From: Methylothermaceae bacterium | GTDB lineage: Bacteria > Pseudomonadota > Gammaproteobacteria > Methylococcales > Methylothermaceae | Length of the DNA: 9,607 nucleotides | Direction of reading: 5' to 3' | Assembly: GCA_027024125.1 (NCBI GenBank) | Contig: JALVSV010000433.1 | Location: forward strand, 1-9,607 | Part shown: positions 1-6,660 of the stretch, one piece after another | How positions within the stretch are numbered: the stretch's first letter is position 1 | Layout of the letters: every line of letters begins with the position of its first letter | The notes under the pieces: generated by a model | The model's input: the letters and a program-made list of their open reading frames with translations, nothing else | What the model was told of the DNA's origin: nothing | The model's database searches: none | Made by a program: the position numbers and the translations under genes

Positions 1-130
1 CCACCTGACTCGGCTTGAATAGATGACAGAGCCCTGTCCCTGTGGTGCACCCGCTTGACAATGCTGCGAATCAAAAGGTAACGTAGAATGCTATCTTTGA
101 TAAACCGGTATTGGAAAGCACTGGAACCAG
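1..130. other. Non-coding leader upstream of the PfkB-like kinase
   Basis: I see no gene here. A perfect -35-like TTGACA lies at 55-60 and a good -10-like TAGAAT at 84-89, but 23 bases separate them, too far for a standard sigma-70 pair. At the normal 18-base spacing there is only the weak TAACGT at 79-84. The stretch probably carries the promoter of the downstream gene, but the exact site is not resolved. An in-frame stop at 101-103 shows that the kinase cannot start further upstream. Confidence 0.4.
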
Positions 131-1714
131 ATGGCAATGAAAGCACAATCCCCGGCCAAAAACGCAACACCTCCCCGCATTCCCGAAAGCCTTAGCCACA
201 TCATCGAGCGGGATCTTGACGACTGTGATGTCGTATCAACCTCCATCGAATGTGGAACGGTCGAGGATATCCGTATTGAAGTTCCAGACGACATCTTCCG
301 GGCCGCCGAGCAAAAGGTCCAGAACGTCCGCTCCCCCAGCATTCAGGAGAAAATCGAACAGGGTATTCCAAAATTGCCCGCCCGGACGATCGATATCACC
401 GAGGGTGCCACGGAAACGGTCCTGAACATTGTCAGCGACGATGCCAAACCTGCCACCTTGTCATTTGCCTTTCCCAATAGCTGTCCCATTCACCGGGGGT
501 TGGGCGGTGGAGCATTCAATACGACGGTAGACAGCGCCATCATCAACCTGGCGATCTGCCGGGCGCTGGGTTTGCCGGTAAAAGATTTACCCAAAGCCCA
601 TCTCTACTTGACTCTGGACAGGGATCAGGCCGAACAGGTGAGGCAACAGGCCAAGCCTTTTCCCAACCTTGACATCATCTGGGTGGATGGCAAACCCCGG
701 CGCTCCGTTTTCATCAAGAACAAAGATACCGGGGCCGAGATCTATTTCAGCACTCCCTATGGTGAGATCAATACCTCCCACCACATTCCTTCCATGCGAA
801 CCCCCAGGTTCCTGCTGCTCCACAATCAGCCGGACGACAAGATTTTCTGGGACGTGGCGGTTCGAGTGCGTAACGATCTGGTGGAACACTCGGTGGTGTG
901 GAGTGTCGGCTCCAATCAGATTCGCGATGGCATTGACCGCTATGCTTCCCCGATCGGTGTATGCGAGACCATGACCCTGAATCTGGGGGAAGCCCTGGCA
1001 TGGATCCGCAAATCCAATTCACCCTACATCCGCAATGACGACGTGCTACTGGAGCACCTGGAAGAATATCACGGCGGTGAAAAGAAACCTTCTGGACGCA
1101 CCACCAGCTTCGTGCGTATTTTCGGTATCTTCAAATCGGAACTGAGCCAGGAAAAAAGTCTGGTGCTACCGGAAGATCCCGAGAAACGCCGTATCGTCGC
1201 ACAACGATGCGCCGATATTTTGCACCGCTTCGGGGTACGTGAAAGCGTGTTCATCACCGATGGCGGCAACCCCACCATCGCCAGCTTCAAGTACGTGGAC
1301 AAGAAGGACAATATCCGCAAGAAAGTCCAGTTTTACATTCCCATTATCGATCAGGGAACCGGTGACAGAATCGACCAGATCATCCAGGAATCGGGCTGTG
1401 ACATCAGCCACAAGGATGCCACTGGATGCGGAGATTCCTATACCGCTACCGTGTTGGCCCTGAAACAGATCACCGGAAACAGGATCTTCCCCACCACCAT
1501 AGCCATCATGGCCAACCATATTGCACGCTTGGTCTATGCATTACCATACTCCAACCTGATGGAAATCGAAGAATACTGTCCGGGAATCACGGAAAAGATT
1601 GTCGCCATGGCCCTGAAGAATCTGGACGAAATCAACACCGATTGCAGAGAGCACAATCAGCTCGCACTGCTGATCTCCAGAGCCCGCTCGCTCATCTTCC
1701 AGGCGCTGCGCTGA
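131..1714 (+). CDS. Divergent PfkB/ribokinase-family carbohydrate kinase
   Basis: Predicted cytosolic kinase of 527 residues, probably phosphorylating a sugar or nucleoside hydroxyl with ATP. The ribokinase-fold signatures are present in order: a glycine-rich substrate motif GGGAFN at residues 125-130, an NLGEA segment near 284-288 resembling the family's N-x-x-E-A region, and the second PfkB signature DATGCGDSYTA at 429-439, whose D435 is the expected catalytic base. Ribokinase-type enzymes are usually about 300-350 residues. The excess here is an N-terminal region of about 95-120 residues with no fold I recognise, plus longer internal segments. The anion-hole motif reads GCGD instead of the common GAGD. 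The start at 131 is the first ATG after an in-frame stop at 101-103. A second ATG lies at 137, and there is only a weak GGAA-type ribosome site. The 3' end overlaps the opposing sugar kinase by 23 bp. The family call is good; the substrate is unknown. Confidence 0.8.
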   Translation: MAMKAQSPAKNATPPRIPESLSHIIERDLDDCDVVSTSIECGTVEDIRIEVPDDIFRAAEQKVQNVRSPSIQEKIEQGIPKLPARTIDITEGATETVLNIVSDDAKPATLSFAFPNSCPIHRGLGGGAFNTTVDSAIINLAICRALGLPVKDLPKAHLYLTLDRDQAEQVRQQAKPFPNLDIIWVDGKPRRSVFIKNKDTGAEIYFSTPYGEINTSHHIPSMRTPRFLLLHNQPDDKIFWDVAVRVRNDLVEHSVVWSVGSNQIRDGIDRYASPIGVCETMTLNLGEALAWIRKSNSPYIRNDDVLLEHLEEYHGGEKKPSGRTTSFVRIFGIFKSELSQEKSLVLPEDPEKRRIVAQRCADILHRFGVRESVFITDGGNPTIASFKYVDKKDNIRKKVQFYIPIIDQGTGDRIDQIIQESGCDISHKDATGCGDSYTATVLALKQITGNRIFPTTIAIMANHIARLVYALPYSNLMEIEEYCPGITEKIVAMALKNLDEINTDCREHNQLALLISRARSLIFQALR

Positions 1715-2681
1715 TCGATCCCCACAACTGGGACAGGCGGTTTAACTGCAGGTCGACCTCCCGGGCCAGAGCCAGCTGCTCCAGTGCCCGGCGAAGGTTT
1801 TGCCGCGGATCCCTGACCTTGAAATAGCGGTTACCCAACAAATAATCGGTCAGAAATCGCAGTCCCAGTTCGAAAGGCAGCAACCATAGCGATTGGGGAA
1901 CCAGATCGATCTCCATTTCGGTCAGAAACCTCCGGGACTCTCCATACCATCCCGAGAGCAGGGCTATCGCTTTGTCAGGATCAAACCGGCCTCCGTTCCC
2001 GCAAGCAGCACGGACGCAATCACCGATATCGTACAACACTCCGCCAGGTTTGAGTGTATCCAAATCCACCCAGGCTACAGGGTGCGTCCCGGAAACATCA
2101 AACAATACGTTGTCGAGCTTGGGGTCACCGTGAACGATGCGAGTCGGCAGTTCTGCCTGCTCCAGGACCGAGGCCCTGACACGAAAAAACTCGATGCCAG
2201 ACAGGGCCGAACTTAAGTCTGAATCGATGTATCCCTGCCAGCCGGCAACCGCCCGATCGAATTCCCGCAAATAGCCGGTTGTCACGTGAAACCCAGGCAG
2301 GGTATCGTGAAATCCGGAAGGCTCAAGATCTGCCAGAAGACCGTGCAGACACCCCAGACTCCAGCCCAATGACCTTGCCATCTGAGTGGTCTCGACCCGC
2401 TTCAGCGTGATGCCATCGATGTATTCCAGCATCCGCCAGTACTGGCCTTGGTGTTCGAACCAGTCTGATCCGGAAAGCGTGGGAATAATCCCGGGTAGCG
2501 ATATCCTTTGCCCGGGTTTGCTGGCGATATGCTCAAGCACACGTCGCAGATTGGCCATGTTCCACTGGGGACGAGGGAAGATAGAAACGTTGATCTTTTG
2601 CAACACCCCCCTGTCCTGATCCGCGGTGACCAGCCAAGTATCGTTGATGAGACCGGCTCCCAACGGGGTGATCTCCCGCAA
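1692..2681 (-). CDS. APH/NahK-like phosphotransferase (probable sugar kinase)
   Basis: Predicted cytosolic small-molecule kinase with the aminoglycoside-phosphotransferase fold. It most resembles N-acetylhexosamine 1-kinase-like proteins rather than drug-resistance enzymes. It shows a GAGLINDTW glycine-loop start at residues 8-16, a VLQKIN segment at 26-31 with the likely ATP-binding lysine, the catalytic-loop motif VHGDPKLDN at 183-191 (catalytic D186, N191), and the metal-binding VDLD at 205-208. The only usable in-frame start is TTG at 2681, with GGGAG just one base away, too close to act as a ribosome site. Homologous-looking sequence continues upstream in the same frame (about 20 residues, including SHFALGG) to a TAA at 2766-2768, with no ATG, GTG or TTG. 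The true start is therefore doubtful: a lost base, an unusual start codon or a frameshifted fusion with the upstream Smr gene are all possible. The 3' end overlaps the opposing PfkB-like gene. Substrate not determined. Confidence 0.8.
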   Translation of the reverse strand: MREITPLGAGLINDTWLVTADQDRGVLQKINVSIFPRPQWNMANLRRVLEHIASKPGQRISLPGIIPTLSGSDWFEHQGQYWRMLEYIDGITLKRVETTQMARSLGWSLGCLHGLLADLEPSGFHDTLPGFHVTTGYLREFDRAVAGWQGYIDSDLSSALSGIEFFRVRASVLEQAELPTRIVHGDPKLDNVLFDVSGTHPVAWVDLDTLKPGGVLYDIGDCVRAACGNGGRFDPDKAIALLSGWYGESRRFLTEMEIDLVPQSLWLLPFELGLRFLTDYLLGNRYFKVRDPRQNLRRALEQLALAREVDLQLNRLSQLWGSISAAPGR

Positions 2682-3319
2682 GCTCCCACCAAGTGCGAAA
2701 TGAGAGACCGCAGTGACGACCGTGTCAGCGCCGCTCGCCTCACCGCCAACTGGAAACGCCGACGATTACGCTCTTTCGCCAGCTCACCTTTTTTGAGCAG
2801 AATGTAGAGCGCGCCTACGCCACCATGATGTTTTTGGGCGCTGTGGAAAGCCAACACTTCAGGTAACATTGGCAACCAGCGAAACAAACAACTTTTTAGC
2901 AGCCCTTGCCGCTCGGCCATTTCACTGCCACGGCCTCCTTTGCCGTGAATGATTAGAGCACAGCGCACCGACTCCCTGAGGCATTCATGAATGAAGTGAT
3001 ATACCTCTCGCCTGGCCTGGGCTACAGTCTTATGATGTAGATCCAGCAATGCCTCGACCGGGTACTCCCCTCGTTTCAGCTTACGGAATACCCCAGTCTG
3101 CACACCAGGACGCTGATATTCCAGTATCGCATGGGAAGGAAGAGGTTCGATGAAGGTGGTCGGCAAAAAATTCACATCATCCAGCATCCTCTCGGCCGCT
3201 TCTCGGCGATAGGATTGTCCGGGGGTCGGGCTTCCCCTTTTTGCCACCGGAATTTTGTCGGTGGAAAGCGGGCGAATGCCGGACATCGCCTGTTCAAACA
3301 ACTTGTCCTCTTCGTTCAT
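2402..3319 (-). CDS. Smr-domain protein, SmrA-like, with out-of-frame C-terminal tail
   Basis: The first 190 residues or so (3319 down to about 2750) are a typical SmrA-type protein, a predicted cytosolic nucleic-acid nuclease. A conserved leader includes the FRKLKRGEYP segment (about 78-87). The Smr domain follows with LDLHH at 92-96, HGKG at 125-128 and HHGGVGALYILLKK at 164-177, ending in the basic KERNRRRF. Family members normally stop about there. Here the frame stays open for about 115 more codons to a stop at 2402-2404. That tail is rich in Ser, Arg, Gly, Trp and Cys and lies over the start of the downstream kinase in a different frame, so it looks like non-native sequence. The start is firm: ATG at 3319 preceded by AAGGAGG at an ideal distance. 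In E. coli the smrA homologue (ydaL) encodes a DNA-nicking protein; the role here is inferred. Confidence 0.8.
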   Translation of the reverse strand: MNEEDKLFEQAMSGIRPLSTDKIPVAKRGSPTPGQSYRREAAERMLDDVNFLPTTFIEPLPSHAILEYQRPGVQTGVFRKLKRGEYPVEALLDLHHKTVAQARREVYHFIHECLRESVRCALIIHGKGGRGSEMAERQGLLKSCLFRWLPMLPEVLAFHSAQKHHGGVGALYILLKKGELAKERNRRRFQLAVRRAALTRSSLRSLISHLVGACGRSPRWEPVSSTILGWSPRIRTGGCCKRSTFLSSLVPSGTWPICDVCLSISPANPGKGYRYPGLFPRFPDQTGSNTKASTGGCWNTSMASR

Positions 3320-3333
3320 CTTTTCCTCCTTCG
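3320..3333 (-). promoter_or_regulatory. Strong ribosome binding site of the Smr gene
   Basis: Read on the minus strand, AAGGAGG sits five bases before the ATG at 3319. It is a near-perfect Shine-Dalgarno sequence and fixes the start of the Smr-domain gene. Confidence 0.85.
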
Positions 3334-3561
3334 GGAAAGCCCCATTCTATCGCCAACCCCAGAATCCTTAGTATTGATGTCCGTCACTCTCACAAAGCGG
3401 TCACAGAGAGATCGGATATGGGAACCGTACGATTCTGGTCTTTTCAATGCGAAACTTGTATCGTTGACAGCATCGTTGTGCGATTGGTTCTGAAAATATA
3501 CCAGTCGTATCGGTGCATGACAGTAGCCTGTTGTCAAAAGGCCAGGACAAGGGTCAATATT

Positions 3562-3573
3562 GAGGATCATCCT
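3562..3573 (+). promoter_or_regulatory. Ribosome binding site of the b561-DUF3611 gene
   Basis: GAGGAT at 3562-3567 lies six bases before the ATG at 3574. It selects this start over the in-frame ATG at 3517 and earlier codons, and it places the start just ahead of the first b561 transmembrane helix. Confidence 0.65.
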
Positions 3574-4752
3574 ATGGAACACACCAACACCAAGACCAGG
3601 TATCAATGGTCAATCATTTGTATCCACTGGGTGTTCACCCTGCTGATTCTTGCTTCCCTGGGCGTCGGTTGGTACCTGTCTAGGCTGACACCGGGCTCCG
3701 ACAGATGGATTGGCATATTCAATTTGCATGTATCGCTGGGAATAACCACGGCCTTCCTGGCCCTGTTAAGCCTGGGGCTGCGGCTGATCCACAAGGCCCC
3801 ACCTTACTCCTCCCGGTTTTCCCTGACGCAAAAGGTGCTCGTCAGTGTCGTGAACTGGCTGCTTTATATTGCAATTCTCCTTCTGGCCATCAGCGGTTAT
3901 CTTCGGGCCGTGTATAGCGGCCAGAATTTGGCCATTTGGTCCTTCAAACTTCCCAGCTGGGGAACGCCAGACTCCATTCTCAGCCAGATTTACACCGAAA
4001 TCCACGTTTTTACGGCCTTTTTTTTAGGCTTTCTGATTCTGATCCATGTTTTGATTGTACTCATATATGCCCAGTTGGAACCTGGATTCCTGCGCCGTAT
4101 GCTGCCAGGAAAAGCCGATCGCGGCAGAACCCTGATGCCAATCGATGCTTCATCCATCTTATCCACCAGAATGAGGTGGCTCTCACGAAGTTTCATTTTT
4201 TTTGGCTGGACAGGGTTTGGCCTGCAGATGTCCATAGCTGCATTGTCACTTTTGATTTTACTGTTCGCCAGCTCAGGGAGTATGGTCAGTCCCAATACTG
4301 CCGGAATCGAGATGGGGATTTTCTGGGCCAAATGTGCCATCGTGGTCCTCGTATTTACGTCTCTCCTTTCATTCTATTTCACCCGAATAGGGAAGAAACT
4401 GGCTTTGGCCGAGGGAAAGATCGATCTTTTCAGCCTGATAACGTCGATGCGTCTTTTGAAGTCGGGCCTTCTGTTGAGTCTCATAGGTGTCCTGTTGGCT
4501 TTGATAGGAACGGGGATGAGTATTACCGTTTTCATATCCAAAGTCGTCTCGCAACCTCCGGGTATCGCCATCACCGATCCTCAGAGAATCATTCGAGCCT
4601 TGGATGTCTTCGTATTGCTCGCCAATGTCAGCGTCATTGCCGGACATGTGATCACTGTATTCATTTGGCTCTGGCTATTGTGGAGAACCTACGTATACCA
4701 AACTGACATCAAACAGCAAAACCAGCCAAAGCCCACCGCTCTTTCTGAGTAA
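3574..4752 (+). CDS. Cytochrome b561 fused to a DUF3611-like membrane domain
   Basis: Predicted inner-membrane protein of 392 residues. Residues 8-175 form a CybB-type cytochrome b561 domain with four membrane helices (about 13-33, 48-70, 90-112 and 142-166). All four expected heme ligands are visible: H18 in IHW, H52 in LHVSLG, H144 and H158. It should bind two b-type hemes and pass electrons from the quinone pool or to a periplasmic acceptor. Residues 195-375 carry four more helices and match the DUF3611 pattern as I know it: a GW start near 211, YFTRIGKKL at 268-276, RLLKSGLLLSLIGVLLALIG at 293-312, and ALDVFVLLANVSVIAGH at 342-358. DUF3611 has no established function and is best known from cyanobacteria and plants. 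The tail is short and polar. The gene stands alone between opposing neighbours, so it is probably monocistronic. The b561 call is strong, the DUF3611 call moderate. Confidence 0.85.
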   Translation: MEHTNTKTRYQWSIICIHWVFTLLILASLGVGWYLSRLTPGSDRWIGIFNLHVSLGITTAFLALLSLGLRLIHKAPPYSSRFSLTQKVLVSVVNWLLYIAILLLAISGYLRAVYSGQNLAIWSFKLPSWGTPDSILSQIYTEIHVFTAFFLGFLILIHVLIVLIYAQLEPGFLRRMLPGKADRGRTLMPIDASSILSTRMRWLSRSFIFFGWTGFGLQMSIAALSLLILLFASSGSMVSPNTAGIEMGIFWAKCAIVVLVFTSLLSFYFTRIGKKLALAEGKIDLFSLITSMRLLKSGLLLSLIGVLLALIGTGMSITVFISKVVSQPPGIAITDPQRIIRALDVFVLLANVSVIAGHVITVFIWLWLLWRTYVYQTDIKQQNQPKPTALSE

Positions 4753-4789
4753 ACATCGAGGCCCAACAGCCAGATTCAACGAAAAGCAA

Positions 4790-4814
4790 GCGGCAGGTAC
4801 TTCTACCACCCCGC
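4790..4814. terminator. Weak hairpin between convergent genes
   Basis: Between the convergent stops at 4752 and 4815 an imperfect inverted repeat pairs GCGG (4790-4793) with CCGC (4811-4814) and GGTA (4796-4799) with TACC (4804-4807). It has a CTTC loop and an internal bulge. No T-run follows on either strand, so it is a poor intrinsic terminator and only a candidate. Confidence 0.25.
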
Positions 4815-5597
4815 CTATCTCGCCACCCCTCCTGCTGCGGTCACAGCCTTCAGCCAGCCATATATCCGTTTGGCCAGCGCCTCCCCATATCCCTGATATT
4901 CGTGCCCGGCCCCTGAAATTTTCCACTGCCGAAATCCTTTCAGCCCTTTGAGCGACTGATAACGGTCATCAGTTGTGGCTCTGATCCTCGAGCTATCATG
5001 CTCAGCCGTTATATCAAGTACTGGAACCTTCGACTTGAACAGCCATCCAGTCATTTCCCCCTTCCGATCCTGTGGCCACCAGGGGCTCATCAAAACCAAC
5101 GCACGAACTGAGCCATCTGGATACAGACCGCCGTAATTCAGCGCAACCACGGCGCCAAAACCATGGCCGATCAGGGCGATGTTCTCGATGCCTCTTGCCT
5201 TCATACGTGTCACAGCCTCTTTGATTCGTTGACTGGCATCTGGAATGAGCGGGTAATATTCGTCCAGTTCTGCTTCCGGTTCGAGTACTGGCAACTGTAA
5301 GCTCAAGGTACTCCAACCGTGGGCAGGCAATAATTGACGGAGCCCAGCCAAGACATCGGAATCGGCTCTGAAACCGGCATCCGGCAACAGAATGGCAACC
5401 CCTTCGATTGTACTGGATCGGGCATCATCCAGTATGGCCACAAACGAATGGCCTTTGTTTTCCAGTTTTATCAAACGCCCCCGCTGTAAATCAGCACTCA
5501 GGCTGTAGGTAAGCGCCGTTTCTTCGATCAAATTGGGGGAAGCCCACGAGATGGACACGATCAGCCATAAGACAAGAATTCTGGCCATACCTGTCAC
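4815..5597 (-). CDS. Exported DUF3530-like alpha/beta-hydrolase-fold protein, probably non-catalytic
   Basis: Protein of 260 residues with a likely N-terminal signal peptide: Arg5, a hydrophobic stretch at about 7-17, and a possible cleavage after SWA-S. It is predicted to be periplasmic. The body has an alpha/beta-hydrolase layout: strand VAILLPDAG at 67-75, the nucleophile-elbow segment IALIGHGFGAVVAL at 140-153, LVLMSPWW at 167-174, VPVLDITAEHD at 191-201, and SGAGHEY at 228-234. The elbow reads G-H-G-F-G, so the usual serine is replaced by H145, while a possible acid D201 and the late H232 remain. This fits DUF3530 proteins, where the nucleophile is often absent, and ordinary esterase activity is unlikely. 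The GTG start at 5597 overlaps the TGA of the dehydrogenase gene by 4 bp (GTGA), which implies translational coupling. An ATG three codons later is an alternative start. Function unknown. Confidence 0.75.
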   Translation of the reverse strand: MTGMARILVLWLIVSISWASPNLIEETALTYSLSADLQRGRLIKLENKGHSFVAILDDARSSTIEGVAILLPDAGFRADSDVLAGLRQLLPAHGWSTLSLQLPVLEPEAELDEYYPLIPDASQRIKEAVTRMKARGIENIALIGHGFGAVVALNYGGLYPDGSVRALVLMSPWWPQDRKGEMTGWLFKSKVPVLDITAEHDSSRIRATTDDRYQSLKGLKGFRQWKISGAGHEYQGYGEALAKRIYGWLKAVTAAGGVAR

Positions 5598-6589
5598 GGC
5601 AACAAAACCGCCGCTCCCTGGAACCTGCCATGACGAAGATCGTCGAGCGCCTGATTGGCCTGTTCCAATGGATACGGGTGGACATCGGTTCGAATTTGCA
5701 TTGTCGAGGCAATGGCAAAGAAGGCCTCGCCATCCTCACGGGTCAAATTGGCCACCGAACAAACACTTCTCTCCCCCCATAGGATTTCATAGGCAAAGGA
5801 AGGAATATCACTCATGTGAATACCCGCACAGATGACCCGCCCCCCTTTGCGCACGGCCCTGAGGGCCTGGGGCACCAATGCGCCCACCGGGGCATAGATG
5901 ATCGCCGCATCCAGTGTGACGGGCGGCAAGACATCACTGTCACCCGCCCATACGACCCCCAAACCCAGGGCAAAATTCTGCCCTTCACTGTCTCCAGGAC
6001 GGGTGAATGCATAGACTTGTTTTCCCTGCGCGACCGCCACTTGGGCAATGATGTGTGCGGCAGCACCAAATCCATAAAGCCCCAGTTTTTCGGCACCATA
6101 GGCCAAAGCGTAGGAACGGTAACCGATCAAACCTGCACAGAGCAATGGCGCGGCATGAACGTCATCATAATTGTCCGGTAGAGGGAAACAGTAATCCGCC
6201 TCGGCCACTGTATATTCCGCATATCCCCCATCGAGGGTATAGCCAGTGAAACCAGGAGAATCACACAAATTTTCCTGCTTCATCAGGCAAAAGCGACACC
6301 GTCCACAGGTATGTCCCAACCAGGGAACCCCCATTCTTCGCCCAACCTGCAGACGACTCACCCCTTCCCCCAGGGCGATCACCTCGCCCACGATCTCATG
6401 GCCAGGGATCACTGGTCGCTTGGGATCGGGAAGATCCCCGTCCACCAGATGAAGATCGGTTCGACATACACCACAGGCTTTGACCCGTAACAGAATCTGC
6501 CCCGGACCGGGTTCTGGCACCGGCAATTGCACTTGATGAAGAGTCCCTCCAGGGCACTCCAATATCATGGCAAGCATATTGTGGGCCAT
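5594..6589 (-). CDS. Zinc-dependent alcohol dehydrogenase (MDR superfamily)
   Basis: Predicted cytosolic NAD(P)-dependent alcohol/aldehyde oxidoreductase of 331 residues, of the zinc-binding alcohol dehydrogenase type. Catalytic zinc ligands are C42 (GVCRTDLH), H64 with E65 (GHE) and probably C151 (LLCAG). The four structural-zinc cysteines are C95, C98, C101 and C109. The Rossmann-fold dinucleotide motif is GFGAAA at 173-178. The length matches the shorter zinc-ADH subfamily, and all key residues are intact, so it should be active. The physiological alcohol or aldehyde cannot be told from sequence. The ATG at 6589 follows a minus-strand AGGAGG with a five-base spacer, so the start is secure. 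It is the first gene of a two-gene operon with the DUF3530-like protein and is divergent from the MCE transport operon. The adhA-type symbol is not assigned because the paralogue cannot be determined. Confidence 0.9.
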   Translation of the reverse strand: MAHNMLAMILECPGGTLHQVQLPVPEPGPGQILLRVKACGVCRTDLHLVDGDLPDPKRPVIPGHEIVGEVIALGEGVSRLQVGRRMGVPWLGHTCGRCRFCLMKQENLCDSPGFTGYTLDGGYAEYTVAEADYCFPLPDNYDDVHAAPLLCAGLIGYRSYALAYGAEKLGLYGFGAAAHIIAQVAVAQGKQVYAFTRPGDSEGQNFALGLGVVWAGDSDVLPPVTLDAAIIYAPVGALVPQALRAVRKGGRVICAGIHMSDIPSFAYEILWGERSVCSVANLTREDGEAFFAIASTMQIRTDVHPYPLEQANQALDDLRHGRFQGAAVLLP

Positions 6590-6600
6590 TGGTGCCTCCT
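6590..6600 (-). promoter_or_regulatory. Strong ribosome binding site of the alcohol dehydrogenase
   Basis: On the minus strand AGGAGG (6600 down to 6595) precedes the ATG at 6589 by five bases. This is a consensus Shine-Dalgarno site and sets the start. Confidence 0.85.
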
Positions 6601-6660
6601 GTAAGATACTTGATCAATAATAGTTAATAATACAACGATCTTCTGCCACAGCCCTCCACC
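6601..6660. promoter_or_regulatory. AT-rich divergent control region
   Basis: This short spacer between the divergent dehydrogenase and MCE-operon starts contains a clearly AT-rich patch (about 6606-6636) with a perfect 8-bp palindrome TTGATCAA at 6610-6617. Promoters for both directions should lie here or reach into the neighbouring genes. No -35/-10 pair with proper spacing could be defined, and binding of a regulator to the palindrome is only a possibility. Confidence 0.35.

Larger units (their letters stand above)
3320..3573. other. Intergenic region between divergent smr-like and b561 genes
   Basis: This spacer of 254 bases must hold the promoters for both directions, but I cannot place them with confidence. 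TTGACA occurs at 3464-3469 on the plus strand without a matching -10 at 16-18 bases. TAGAAT occurs on the minus strand shortly before the Smr gene without a recognisable -35. The plus-strand frame of the cytochrome gene is open back to 3241, but the added residues show no membrane or family pattern and overlap the Smr gene, so this stretch is treated as non-coding. Confidence 0.5.

Noticed and set aside
1692..2681. Aminoglycoside resistance gene
   Set aside because: The fold is shared with APH enzymes, but the GLINDTW start and VLQKIN segment point to the NahK-like sugar kinase group; nothing in the context suggests resistance.
2680..2770. Programmed -1 ribosomal frameshift joining Smr and the kinase
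   Set aside because: No X-XXY-YYZ slippery heptamer or obvious downstream stem was found. An indel or unusual start is more likely, although the frame conflict itself is reported.
3464..3500. TTGACA followed by AAAATATA as a promoter of the b561 gene
   Set aside because: The AT-rich element is more than 20 bases from the -35 and no -10 is found at 16-18 bases.
3241..3573. Possible 111-residue N-terminal extension of the b561-DUF3611 protein
   Set aside because: The extension overlaps the Smr gene and its ribosome site, shows no family pattern, and a good GAGGAT ribosome site supports the ATG at 3574.
3936..4706. Forward open frame of 256 codons inside the b561-DUF3611 gene
   Set aside because: It lies in another frame of a gene with clear membrane helices and heme ligands, and its own translation is rich in H, R, C and P without domain pattern.
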